Numbered from the stretch's first letter, positions 10,799 through 21,922 are shown. The stretch: DNA of 64,000 nucleotides from Meconema thalassinum (GCA_946902985.2 OX336388.2:286790526-286854525); one strand, 5' to 3'. The notes: generated from the letters alone by a model not told the origin. Numbers and translations are program-made.

Positions 10799-12154
10799 AT
10801 GGCCCCCCTATACCGCCTAGCTGTGCTGAGGGGCATTGGGGAGTACCAGGAATTAATTGCCTGGCACAAAGTCTTTGAAACTAGGCAGGACTACCTCAGA
10901 AGGTTTCAGCAGCTCCTGCACGCCCAGTATATGAGGATCATAAGAGCACTTGTCCGGCCACTCCGCAGCGCTAAGAATCGCAAGATTGGGGCGAAAATCC
11001 CCACCCTCCGTACACAAATCATTAGGGCACAATGGCAATTACACTGCCGACACGAGTTCATGTTCCAGCAATGGGAAACACTCATCAGGGAACACCAACG
11101 CATAGGGACTAATGGCACAAAAGTCGCTGAGCAGGCCATGAGCCTCAACAGGCAGTACGCCCAAATTTGGGACGAGTACCGCGAGCTCCAGGATAACAAG
11201 GCCATTTTTGAGTTCATGGCAGGGCCACCAGCCCAACCGAGGGAGGATATAAGCGTAGATACGCTAACTCGGCAATTTGCGAGGATGTCCCTCTCGCCAC
11301 GTACTGCCACACAAGGGAAAGAGTTCACCGTGGCCACAGTCCACAAGACGGCCAGGTTAGGCTCCAATACACTGCGGGAACAAAGTTACATCAATACACG
11401 TCCCTCAGCTCCGGTTAGGAAGGCAATTTTGCCAAACCGGGGAGCAGAACCTGGGCCAAACCCCTCAAAATGGACGAACGAGAGGGAGTTGACGCCAGGA
11501 CTCTCGAGTACACATGACATAACAGGGAGAAAACGGGAGGTAACCATGTCATGGGCTGAGAACGTAGAGCCCGCCCTACAGCACATTAAGCCCACACACA
11601 CCTACACAAATAGGCAAACACAAGGACGGGAGTCTACCGTGGCCATAGGCCAGACATCGGGTAGACTACACTCCGATACATCGCTAGGGCAATCACTGGC
11701 AATTAAACGGCCTTTGCCGCTAGTTCAAAGGGCAATTTTGCCAGGACGAAAGCGGGCACCGGCATGTGTATCCCAGGTGCAAATGCATAAGAGGGTGTTG
11801 CCTTCAGGCCCTCAGGATGCACAACACACACCCGCACACACCGACAAGGCGCAAACACACAGTACACGGGGTATAAGAAAAGTCTTATTACCTACCCCTC
11901 GAGACCGGACAGTCAAGAATATACACACCCCCATAAACTCTGCTAGGGTAGCGCAGAGCGCAATTAATCCCTCAGACACAACCACATTAAGGCCAACATC
12001 CAGGCACTACGGTGAAAGTAGGCCCAGGCTTACTTTGCTACAAATTCCTCCGGAAAATAGCAAAGAAGCACCTCGGTGGGTTTCAGGGGCCTACGCCTTA
12101 GTGACAGGGCGAAAGTGTTCACCTTGCCGAGCAAGGACGCTCGGACGGGGATGA
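10799..12154 (+). CDS. 451-residue ORF of the LTR element, unknown family (gag position)
   Basis: Not recognised. It occupies the gag position. Residues 1-140 are charged and probably helical (LIAWHKVFETRQDYLRRFQQ, then EHQRIG...IWDEYRELQ) and could form coiled coils. Residues 170-450 are rich in Pro, Thr, Arg and Gln and look disordered. Two stretches, about 172-215 and 275-318, repeat each other (GKEFTVAT / GRESTVAI, then APVRKAILPNR / PLVQRAILPGR). A short motif, basic-x-hydrophobic-Leu-Pro, appears at 208-212, 311-315, 331-335 and 361-365. There is no CCHC zinc knuckle and no protease motif. The ATG has G at -3 and +4. The frame is open upstream to a stop at 10631, just before the splice acceptor, with no earlier ATG. 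A gag of low similarity is the likeliest reading; a captured gene is possible. Confidence 0.7.
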   Translation: MAPLYRLAVLRGIGEYQELIAWHKVFETRQDYLRRFQQLLHAQYMRIIRALVRPLRSAKNRKIGAKIPTLRTQIIRAQWQLHCRHEFMFQQWETLIREHQRIGTNGTKVAEQAMSLNRQYAQIWDEYRELQDNKAIFEFMAGPPAQPREDISVDTLTRQFARMSLSPRTATQGKEFTVATVHKTARLGSNTLREQSYINTRPSAPVRKAILPNRGAEPGPNPSKWTNERELTPGLSSTHDITGRKREVTMSWAENVEPALQHIKPTHTYTNRQTQGRESTVAIGQTSGRLHSDTSLGQSLAIKRPLPLVQRAILPGRKRAPACVSQVQMHKRVLPSGPQDAQHTPAHTDKAQTHSTRGIRKVLLPTPRDRTVKNIHTPINSARVAQSAINPSDTTTLRPTSRHYGESRPRLTLLQIPPENSKEAPRWVSGAYALVTGRKCSPCRARTLGRG

Positions 12155-13890
12155 CAACTTTCACCAGGAACACAACATAAACCAATGTCACCTACACCAC
12201 AATTATGGACACACAGAGACTCACGGACAAAAACCGCACATTTTCATATATATACAGTGGAACATGGCTAAGTCAAGAGTGTATGACTCAAAATCCTTCT
12301 TAGTTTTTTCCGTGGCCCCTAGCATTTTTATTTTTTAGGCCATCAATGGTTTACAATCGTGATTAATTTAAGACATATTTCGGACAATGCAAGGTTTTAA
12401 TATGCAAAGCCGGGCGGAAGCCAATTAGGCGAGCCACGCGGCTTAAGGCCGGAAAGAGCTATTTCGAACACAGCCTAAGCAACAAACCACAGCATAGAGC
12501 TTAGGCGGGTCTCTCTAAGTAGAAATGACTAAGTGTTCTATGTTCCGGTCCCACAGTTTGATAGATTCTCTTGTGACGGACGAGAGCCCTAATCGTAGGC
12601 AAGAATTAAGAATCTCAAACTATTTTTCAAAAATGGTAGATTCCCCTGAGACGTAACTAGATTACTGTAGTACTAACGTCGCCAAATAGGTGGATAGTAC
12701 ACTCAGGTCCTACTCTTCATTTTTAAACATTTTGGCATTATTTACGACACAATTTTTACAGACTACCGCCGCCTGGCAACCCGCTTTGATAAGCATAAAG
12801 CATTGCGCAGGCGGGATATAATATATTTTCTCTACTCTTTTCAAAGTGCTCTCTTAATTCGGAGCGTTGCATAACTCTTTTTTTTTGCTTCTTTCACTAA
12901 TCCCGAGAAAGGAAAGTTAGCCAAGTTGAACTGTATGTATTTAATCCATAGGCATACGTGACACATTACACTGCCTATAACATGACTTTTTCTCGCCTCC
13001 GTAACAGCACGCAAGCTAAAACACAAACACCATAGGGTGAAAACCCAGACTTCGGGAAAGCCTACATATTTTTGGGACGGCACACAGTCAACTCACATTG
13101 CCACATAACAAGTTAATACGCTAACACAACTGGCCCGGAGACACAGCCTAAAAGGGCAACAGGAATAATTAGCCTGGACAAAGACGGTCTCCAGCCCGCA
13201 ACCTTCTGGACACCAGGAGTGCAAGGTCGGGTAATTATCCAATATGGGAGGATATAATAATAAAGGACAGTTCCACTAACACATATACATACGCACAAAA
13301 CAATCAAATCACCTCCGACACCTAGTCACCAAACACGCGACTAGCGGCCCGGAGACACTCGTTCATAGACACAGCCAAGTACTACTAACCGAGACATATT
13401 CGACCCACGCTTACATTACCACAAATCTTGGGAACACAAATGTATGTAGTGGAAGGTTCTTTTATATCACGGAAAGCCATGCTCACAACAGCAGAGAGTG
13501 CAAGCAGGCTTAGACACACACACGTGCCGGACAGAGGAGCAGCGTCAAACAAGTAATAAGATAGCGCACACGTCAATGAAATTAGAGACTATCGCCGTCA
13601 GCGATAAGACACTCGTGACTGGGCGACCTTCACTACATACGGACAGCAATATGCATGCAGCTCTGAAGGCGGAACAAACGCCATCATTCACGCCAGGTCC
13701 AAAACCTTATAACTCCCAAATTTACAATACGAGGACCATTCCAAAAGACACAAACTCTTCACGCCCATGCGTATTTTCATTTGCGCATTTCCAATACACG
13801 ATACGTGTGCCATGATATATACGGCACAGATATCGTAATACCAGGTCCTTACAGCAAGCCGGGTCCGAACTCACGACCACACACCACAGT
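12155..13890 (+). other. Non-coding interior of the LTR element, first part
   Basis: No frame above 105 codons. The frame at 13498-13815 (105 residues, starting MQAGLDTHTC) has no recognisable domain and is rated unlikely. The phrase GGCCCGGAGACAC occurs at 13131 and 13347. The plus strand is rich in A and C. Confidence 0.6.
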
Positions 13891-13930
13891 CGTGCCAAAA
13901 ACTAACTAACCAACGGTATTTTTTGGCACG
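13891..13930 (+). other. Perfect 11-bp stem-loop in LTR element RNA
   Basis: CGTGCCAAAAA at 13891-13901 pairs with TTTTTGGCACG at 13920-13930 across an 18-nt loop with CTAACTAACC. Could be an RNA structure or chance; one copy only. Confidence 0.45.
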
Positions 13931-16003
13931 AAAAACACAATCAAAACCCACACTGGGGACAATCAAATCCCAACAGACAACGCAGACATAGAACACGGAG
14001 AATTACATGATCACGGGTCCGAATACCTAGAAAAAAAATCGGACGCCATGGGAAACAAAAATCCAGACGCCCAATTACACTGAAATTGGCCCCAGATAAG
14101 TACATAAGTGGGTCAGACACATATATATACGCACAGGAGTTTTTTTTCTTCTCTCTTTTTTCCCACACATAATGGAGCATAGATTCGCCCCAGGGTACTC
14201 GCTACAACAGCCTACCTCGGCAGTGGCGACCCAGGAATTCCCAACAAGAGGGCGCACCGCAAATTCTAGGCCTCCAAGGGGATCACAATAGACTTCCCAG
14301 ACATGGATTACACATAGTTACACAAAACAAAGTCTTGCTGAAAGCAGTCCACACACAACATCGGTTAGCAAAAACGGGACAGATTAGCACACTGGCACTC
14401 CCGGAATGACAACATGCCGACATTCGCAAAAAGGCACGTTCCGACAGCCGACATACGTGACGTCAGAGCCTGCCCTTACACAAGCAAAAACATTGACTTG
14501 CGAATTCTCGAAGCATTACAACACTAACATACAATACACATGGATATTGACACAGAATTCTACAACGCTACAATAGGCCTGGCATTTAGCAATATGCAGA
14601 TACTGTGGGCCATATTATCTTAGACCCATAGGAACATGTTTACAGAGATGTTGACAGGCCGCACGCACCTCCTGCCCATACACGCGACACACGATAGGAC
14701 TTAGGCTATAACAGCCCACCCGCCCGCGTGGTGTAACGGAACATAGTCCCACACACGCGCTCACTAATCAGGGGCGAATACAGACAGGGACTCTGAGGGA
14801 ACAGACCTCCCCAATAAATACTTCTCCTCTTACTTTTAAATCCTAACACCATCATAGGCGATCAGGGCATGACCAATCACATTACGAATTCACTTGCTAC
14901 TTTAACATTGCAACTGAGAGAACAGATTAGGTCGTGACGTTATAGCATCACCATACTTTACTATCCCAAGGAGCGGATAGAAAACAGACATTGACCAGGT
15001 GAGGATGACAGGAGCACAGGTGGATAGGGCCAGCCAGATAGCCAATATACCGCCTACAGGCTACCATAGTACCACCCTCTTCCTTCCATAACCTTCCCAC
15101 TTACAACATTAACCAACACAGACACATAAACACATAGAAACAGCTAAACTACACGCCAAAATTTACATCGGGGTTGATAGACTTCATGCGTTTAAAGAGA
15201 GGGCTCACTACGCCCTGGTTCTCAATGCTAACACCTGAGTATTAGGGGTGTGTCGGAAAAACGACAATTAAGCGTAATGCGCATCTCTAAGTAAGAGATG
15301 AGGCCAAATTTATATACTAACAATTCTTTTTTATTAAATAATCCCGCATGAAAGGGACGTAGTATTATTATACATTGACCGATACCTATCCTTAAATGAG
15401 TGCGGATACGCCTCATATCCGGACACATGCATGGAATATCCCGCCCACATACCAAGGGTTATTATTATTAAACCTGCATGACACTTTGTTAAAATTTTTG
15501 CAATCCCGGGAAATACCTACCCCCGTCCACTCATTGTAGAAACGTCCCAGCAGCATCACCGGCCCCAGGCCACCATTAATATGGAGCCCAAAGATGCGCA
15601 ACCCCCTCCTACCTTGCTTTAAGCCTATTCAACAAATAACGCCCCCCGGATCCTAATAACAGGGAACCTAACGCCATAAACCCTACTAACGCCTCCATGA
15701 AAATTAACAAAGCATTACAGCTGGAAGTCCGACATAGCAAAGTAGACCTGAAGTAGCCTATGCACTTAGAAGATTCTACAACCCCAGAACACTTAAAAAT
15801 TTTACATTTTCTACACAATAAATTATTTACACAGTGCACTTATTTTTTTTATAAAAAGGAATCTGTGACACGCTGAATGATGATGACAGCGTAAGCTGAA
15901 GGGAAGTGGCACCACACAGAAGCAGAGCTGGGGAAGGCAATGATCAGACCTACCCCGGTTGGCTCACTGACCTAGACCAAACAGACGAACTACGTAAGGT
16001 TGA
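13931..16003 (+). other. Non-coding interior of the LTR element, second part
   Basis: Short frames only on both strands. No RT (FADD/YMDD-type), integrase or protease motif seen in the frames I checked. No nested repeat recognised. Confidence 0.55.
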
Positions 16004-16285
16004 GGCATTCATGGCCTGGCACGGGCAAACGTCGGAGTCCCGGAAGGCCTAGCCTGCCCCCGGGACAAAGAAAAGTTACACCCACTAGGTGCCACGGTCG
16101 TCGAAGCCAAGACCTGCAGGGGAGACTTTCTGAGGATGGTGGGAGAAATAGCCAACTCCACGCCGGACACAGGAGATGACCCTAGGGACGACCAAATCAC
16201 GACTAGACTCTTAGTATATAAGCAAGTAGAACTTCTAGGCCGAGAAGTTAAACTCCTATTCGTAAGGAGGGAAGCAGCATCTTAG
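16004..16285 (+). other. Open stretch without ATG, 93 codons, possible exon
   Basis: Open from a TGA at 16001 to a TAG at 16283. It reads GVPEGLACPRDKEKL near its start and LLVYKQVELLGREVKLLFVR near its end, with balanced protein-like composition. There is no start codon near the 5' end, so it would need splicing or a frameshift. A second open stretch in another frame (GNDQTYPGWLTDLDQTDELR) ends just inside it. It may be the decayed or spliced remainder of a second protein. Confidence 0.3.
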
Positions 16286-16316
16286 GGTTCACCGGAATCA
16301 ACCCTAGAGCCAACAC

Positions 16317-16480
16317 TGCCAATAAAGGCGAAGAGGACCCGGACGCCGCCATTCCCGGAAGATATTATTACTGCCAGTATAGGCGAAGAGGACCCGGAAG
16401 CCGGCATTCCCGGAGGATATTATTACTGCCAATATAGGCGAAGAGGACCCGGACGCCGCCATTCCCGGAGGATATTATTG
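16317..16480 (+). repeat. ~60-bp tandem repeat, nearly three units
   Basis: Units contain GGCGAAGAGGACCCGGACGC, CGCCATTCCCGGAGGATATT and ATTACTGCCAATATA, with unit starts near 16327, 16385 and 16438. Units differ by one or two bases. Confidence 0.85.
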
Positions 16481-17018
16481 CAACGGACGATGTCCAATGC
16501 CCACTTAAATGGTGACGCATCGGGCAGCCAGAGTTATTAAATGACGAGCATCGCGAGCACTCAAACGGGTTTAGTGGGCAGACCCAACAACAATGAATAT
16601 AACAATGACGACATATGCAAATGCAACGGCAATGAACAGGCAAGTATAACGGCGATGCGCCTGCCCTCTAAGCAACGCAGTCGTTCGTAACTTTATCAAT
16701 TACTAGTTAGTAAGCACTAGCATAAACGTCGACAACTAGTATTAAGGGGGCGGAATCCGGCGGTTCTAGAGACAACCGGTGTTTCTAGAATACGTGCGGG
16801 TGGTGCCCCGAGGAAGTAAATTGCCTCAGGCGATCGCCCTGGTCAAAATTTAGTATGTAAGACAGTTGCATTTGACACGCAACTTAGAAGTAAGCAAATT
16901 TTATAAGCGCTGTTGCTAAATATAGAACAGCATATTTCGGCAATAGAATAAGTTCAACCATTCGACTAATAACAAGCAATTTTTCTTACTTACCATAATT
17001 AAGGTAACGAGCTCGGCA
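16481..17018 (+). other. Non-coding interior of the LTR element, third part
   Basis: AT-rich from 16850. CCGAGG...CCTCAGG near 16812-16837 could be a diverged relative of the paired stem-loops that follow. Confidence 0.4.
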
Positions 17019-17140
17019 CCTGATGACGAACAAACCCGTCATCAGGGTAAGCCCGATAACACATTAACATAAATAGACTAAGGTAGAATATTTCGGCACC
17101 TGGTCACCAAAAATCGGTACCAGGGTAAGCCCGACAACAC
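17012..17140 (+). other. Two tandem stem-loop units with compensating changes
   Basis: Unit 1: CCTGATGAC (17019-17027), a 10-nt loop, GTCATCAGG (17038-17046). Unit 2: CCTGGTCACC (17099-17108), a 7-nt loop, GGTACCAGG (17116-17124), pairing with one bulge. Both are preceded by TCGGCA and followed by GGTAAGCCCGATAACAC or GGTAAGCCCGACAACAC. Stem bases differ between the units but pairing is kept. Unit spacing is 80 bp. Position near the 3' end of the element suggests an RNA element for export, packaging or stability. Confidence 0.55.
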
Positions 17141-17562
17141 TAGGTTAAGGCAACATTTGGAGCCACTTTTTATATATACCTAAGATTAGTTTATAAATAG
17201 ACATAAGGCTAGTTGGTAACTAGACATAAATACACTTTCCCGACATCGATTAGCGATCGGCTGCGGCCTGCAATTTTACGCAGTCGTGTGAGCCCGAATA
17301 ATACGGTCTATACCGATCAGAAGAAAACGCTAACGGATGATATACATGCGCATTATCCGTTGGACAGATATATATCCGCTTGAGCGACAGGAGTACACTA
17401 TCACGTTGGTAGACAGGAGTAGACATACATATGGACAGTGGTATTAATTATATACACGCTTGCTTTACAGCCATGAGCTCCAACATGGGACACCCGCTCC
17501 CAACATAGGGTGCTCCATCATTATGGATATTTATTTTTGTCAGCATAGAGAGTGGCACCAAT

Positions 17563-18031
17563 ATGGGTACTCTCCCGATTTTATATGGTAATGTCATTAT
17601 TAGCCTATGCTTACATATTGTGTTATATTTTCTTGCACCCCGCCAGGTATCGGTCCAGCGCCGACAACCGACCACAGGGTACATGCAACCGCTACCACGT
17701 AGCAAACATGTGTTGATCACCATGCTCATTCTATCATGTTTTGCAGGCCAATACACAGGATGACAAGGGTGAACACCCTATACATATACATATATGCTCA
17801 ATGATTTCTTTTCTTTACCAACAGGTGGCGACATTGTATATAGCCCTTTGTAAATATTTTGCCCACGCCCATACACGTCTCAATAACCCCTACTTACATA
17901 CACAATTTCTCCCCTCTACACACCTCAATAAATTTTTCTTACAGATAATAAATCCGCACCACGGGGGAGATATGCCTGTGGGATATACCCCACCGCAGGT
18001 CGGATCAACGTTTAATGGATATCTCACCTAA
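17563..18031 (+). other. Two short overlapping frames and splice-acceptor-like sites, weak support
   Basis: Frame 17563-17763 (66 codons) starts MGTLPILYGNVIISLCLHIV, a hydrophobic, signal-like stretch. Frame 17741-18031 (96 codons, GTG or later start) has no recognisable domain. Acceptor-like sites (pyrimidine tract plus CAG) end at 17746, 17824, 17944 and 18566. If the LTR donor at 9970 is used with these, short 3' messages would result, as for env-like genes in retrovirus-type elements. No homology seen; both frames may be chance. Confidence 0.25.
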
Positions 18032-18946
18032 TATGAGAGGTGACATACGGCCACACAACGCGGACTCCTCATGTAAAGGACGGGTTGTGCCGCCATGATA
18101 GTCGCGCCCACCCACAGGGGGCAACGCTATTTAGCATAAGTCTTGTTGGAAATAATGACGATGAGGTACCACATAGACTAGGTTAACAGAAATTTAGCGC
18201 GCTTAGTTAGTCCGTAAGATGGTCGTAAATTAGCACAAAGGAAGGCGCCCACGGGCAGTTAATCTTCCATAAATGTATAAATAGTACTTCGCACCCCCAC
18301 ATTGTCTGCGGAGGGGATAAATGGTATTCACAAATCTTAATATATGCACGTATCAAAATTACATATTAAACAGTATACTCTCTACATTAATATCACATGT
18401 ACACAATGATTATGATTTTGTTTCTTTCATTTTCTTTCTTCTAACTTCCAAATTTGTGAAGGTGTTCCGTTTTATCCCAACATAATAAACATATTTTAAA
18501 TATTTCCTTTAACTTATACCTTGGAACACCTATTTTTTTCTACTTCTTCCATCTTTCACATTGCAGGGAGCAATTTTTCCCCCAAGATAGAGCCGGACGG
18601 CACAATCACCCGTCCAGCCCTGGGTTTTTACCTCCCTGCACAACAACAATATATTATGCAATGTCAAAACCATGTATTTTTTGGAACTTTTTTATATGGC
18701 AAATGCCAATTTTTTTTCATGAACTGTTTTAAAATATCACATGTACATGCATATATCCCAAAACCCACCCCTCTGAACACGAGCTGATCTCACATCTACA
18801 CGACATCGCTACATCAACACGACATCACTACCTCTACACGACACAGAAGAAACGAAGAAGAGATACAAGGAGGATTCAACAATGACCTAATGCATCGACA
18901 CCCCAACTCCACGTTCCGTTCCCGTTCGCGGGGACGCGAACTAATC
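18032..18946 (+). other. Non-coding 3' interior of the LTR element
   Basis: AT-rich, no frame worth calling; the 88-codon frame at 18521-18787 is low-complexity. Direct triplication of the phrase ACACGAC (about 18797-18843). Confidence 0.5.
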
Positions 18947-18957
18947 AGAGGAGGAGG
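18947..18957 (+). other. Polypurine tract
   Basis: AGAGGAGGAGG, two bases before the 3' LTR: the plus-strand primer site expected there. Confidence 0.75.
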
Positions 18958-18959
18958 CT

Positions 18960-19842
18960 TGTACAGGCCCCCAGGGGGCTGCACCCCCTGAAGCCACCCT
19001 CCATCATCTATTCAAACCACCCCTAACTGGCAGACATAATAAAGCCAGAACAGTACCTTTTACACAGCAAGGGCGGCTGCCCAACTTGGGGAGCCTGCCA
19101 ACCACTTGCATCACACTCACAAAAATCTACACAATGGCTAACTAGGACACCTACATCGATGGAATGCCGACGAAGCAACGCCAGAACCTATAAAAAGGAA
19201 GGCCTTAATGAGGACACTCTCTCTCTATTATCAGTCATACAGTGTGTGTAGCCGGAGGCCCTAGTACAAGCTGCTATCATCTGGTGAGTCAGCAAGTGTT
19301 CAGATTTCCTATACTTTGTAAAACCTACCCACAAACTTGTACACATAACTTGCATTATTATTCACATTTCCCTAAAAGGGACATACAATTTCATACATCA
19401 CTGACCAATAAATACTTGGTCAGTAATCTACACATTGCATTCGTAATTACTCGCCTCTTTACATCCTAATTCCCTTCCTGACTCTCGTCACGAGTAAGCG
19501 TGACAACAGTGGCCGGTAATCGCCTACTCAGGCTCCATTGTGTCTCTCACACGCGACCGCTGGCAGCAAGCCGCCAGCCTAGCTGACATCAGCAGGTCTG
19601 TTATATAATTCCTTTCGACCAGCTGGGAGTCCAGTACATTAACCGGGCTCAGAGGATCATCCCCTAAGCGACACTTACGTCTTCGTAGGAGCACCCACTA
19701 TCATTTAAACATCATACAACACTCTACACTGGTAAGCTTACCCAGCTACGGGAAGCTGCCCTCTCTAGGAATCACCTTCCAAATTGGTACACTAACACAT
19801 ATGTTTTAGACCTAGCTACCCCTAACTAAGGGATCTAAAACA
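18960..19842 (+). repeat. 3' LTR
   Basis: Same 883 bp as the 5' LTR with about seven substitutions. The 75-codon frame at 19242-19469 also occurs in the 5' LTR (9929-10156) and is not a gene. Confidence 0.93.
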
Positions 19843-20400
19843 ATATATATATATACATATATACATAAATTATATATAAACATTTGAACTGACGGTGGTT
19901 TTGGGGTCTGGGGGATGAGAAACGCGAAGATATGTCGACATTTTTAGGAAGTCGAAACATGAAATCTACCTAAAAAAACAGATTTGTTACACAATTAAAA
20001 AGTCTGATTTACAACGTTTTTATTCCATTATTTCTGTGCATCGCAATTACATACCAGACTATCAGTTATAAGATAACTATTTCGACTTATCCACATCTCT
20101 TCTATTCTACACTGTTTTTATCACAGTAATCAAAATAACGTAGAACAAGTTCATAAACTTAAATGATCTTTCTTCCTATTTTGTGCAGCTCGTGACTAGC
20201 ATTCTTGGCTGTCCCCGCGGATATCGTGGTTCCATTATTTGCTCTGTCTGGGAAGGTGCAATAGCAATCCTAAAGTTTGGGCCACGGCCACCTCCTACCC
20301 ATCGCCTAGCTAAACACTCTAGTGCAGCCATTACATGTTATCATTCTGACGGATTACACACCCGGGGCTACATTACCACGATGTCAATAAGCTCTTATCA
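19843..20400. other. Right flank of the LTR element, unassigned
   Basis: Begins with a TATATA tract and then TGACGGTGGTTTTGGGG. It may be the other half of the repeat at 9342-9646. Beyond about 20160 nothing is recognised. The long frame over this region (20183-20665) is caused by the CT-rich tract that follows. Confidence 0.35.
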
Positions 20401-20662
20401 ACTACAACACTTCTCTCTTTCTCTCTTTCTTACTTTTCTTACTTTCTGTCTTAATTTTTCTTTCTTTTCAAAATCTTTATTTTCCTTTCTTTCTTTTTTC
20501 TTTCTGTCTTTTTGTCTTTCTTTCTCTCTTTCTTACCAACTTTCTTTTTATTCTATTCTTTCCAGATTTCGTTCTTTTATTAAGTACTTATTTTCTTTTT
20601 TCTTTTCTTTTGTCTGTCTCTTTTATTTATTTATTTTCTTTTCTTCTTTCTTCCTGGCTTAT
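20401..20662 (+). repeat. TTTCT-rich low-complexity tract
   Basis: Over 250 bp almost without A or G on this strand: imperfect (TTTC)n and (CTTT)n. Confidence 0.9.
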
Positions 20663-21843
20663 TAGCCTACTTTCGACTTTGCAAGAAATGAAAGTAGACT
20701 TATGAGACCTACACAGGGCCAAAAATTGTGAGTCTGTCTGTGTGTGTGTGTGCACTCGGATTGTCTGTCCCCCCTATCGATACGAACACGGTGAAACCGA
20801 ATTGAACGAAATTTGGTACAGTGGTAGAACAAGCAAAGGGCACCTCAGTGTCATGTTTTATATCGCCGCCATCTTGACGGAAACGTAATAGCGGCCACCC
20901 AAATGTTCAATGCTTAAATCAAATTACGACTAACCTAATCATCCAATCTCTACCAAATTTTGCAACAACATATACGTATATGGCGGGCGTCTTTCGACTA
21001 AACTGCAAAGTCATCAGCACAATAGTTTGCAGATGGCGGCCATGTATGTGTGCAAATCGATTCCCCCTATCTATTCAAACACGATTAAACAAAATTTGGT
21101 ACATAGGTAGCACTAGCAAAAGGCACCTCGGTGTCATGTTTTATATAGCCGCCATCTTGACGAAAACGTAATGGCGGCCACCCAAATGTTAAAAGCTCAA
21201 ATCCAATTACGACCTACCTAATAATCCGATCTCTACCAAATTTTGCAACAACATATATTCATATGGTGAGCGTCGTTTTACTAAACCACAAAGTCATCAG
21301 CACAATAGTTTTCTGAAGGCGGCCATGTATGTGTGCAAATAGATTCGCCCTATCTTTTCAAACATGGTGAAACCGAATTGAACGAAATTTGGTACAGAGG
21401 TAGCACTAGCAAAGGGCAGGTTTTATATTACCGCCATCTTGACGGCGGCCACCCGAATGTAAAAAGCTTAAATCAAATTACGACCAATCTAATCATCAGA
21501 TCTCTACCCGATTTCGCAACAACATACCTTAATGTGGGAAGCATTCTTTGCCCAAGCTAAAAGTCATCAGTCCAATAGTTTGCAGATGGTGGCCATGTAT
21601 GTGGGCAAATCGATTCCCCATAACAATTCAAACACGATGAAATCGAATTGAATGAAATTCATTACAGAGGTAGCACTAGCAAAGGGCACCTCATATTCAT
21701 GTTTAATATCCGTATAGCACGTTGTATTTCAACATGCTACTACAACCAACATTCAATTATACTCCTTGAAAAGGACAAAGATTTATAACAATACCCACGC
21801 TTTAGGAGAAAGTAGGCTATAAGTTCTTTACTGAACATCTTGT
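20663..21843 (-). mobile_element. Helentron-like element, family 1, copy 3 (shorter)
   Basis: Begins TAGCCTACTTTCGACTTTGC with hairpin partner GAAAGTAGACTTATGAGA, and ends GAAAGTAGGCTATAAGTTCT then GAACATCTTGT. It has about three and a half ~292-bp units (near 20782, 21070, 21350, 21625), against six in copies 1 and 2. It keeps the TG tract after the hairpin. It is more diverged and has a deletion in its third unit (21415-21450). Confidence 0.7.
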
Positions 21844-21884
21844 TTTTTTATTTTTCATTCTTTCTTTTTCATCATCCTTTTTCC

Positions 21885-21886
21885 CT

Positions 21887-21921
<35 letters not shown>

Positions 21922-21922
21922 A
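21885..21922 (+). repeat. (TTTC)n microsatellite
   Basis: About nine TTTC/CTTT units within a T-rich stretch, 21840-21960. Confidence 0.9.

Larger units (their letters stand above)
9647..19842 (+). mobile_element. Young LTR retrotransposon without recognisable pol (LARD-like)
   Basis: Two 883-bp LTRs (9647-10529 and 18960-19842) begin TG and end CA and differ at about seven positions that I could see, roughly 99.2% identity. They are flanked by the 4-bp sequence ATAT on both sides (9643-9646, 19843-19846); the flanks are low-complexity, so the duplication is suggestive only. A primer-binding-site candidate starts at 10533 and a polypurine tract lies at 18947-18957. The 8.4-kb interior has one long ORF (10799-12154) and no protease, RT, RNase H or integrase motif. 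A 4-bp ATAT target and TG...CA ends would fit Ty3/gypsy relatives of the 17.6/297 type. It must have been mobilised by another element's enzymes, unless pol was replaced. Confidence 0.92.

Noticed and set aside
10906..11367. 153-codon minus-strand frame
   Set aside because: Shadow of the 451-residue ORF on the plus strand.
12155..18946. Decayed pol region
   Set aside because: LTR identity of about 99% makes it unlikely that a pol lost all motifs after insertion; no RT-like stretch was found in the frames checked.
20183..20665. 160-codon open frame, Phe/Ser/Leu-rich
   Set aside because: Created by the TTTCT low-complexity tract; no start context and no domain.
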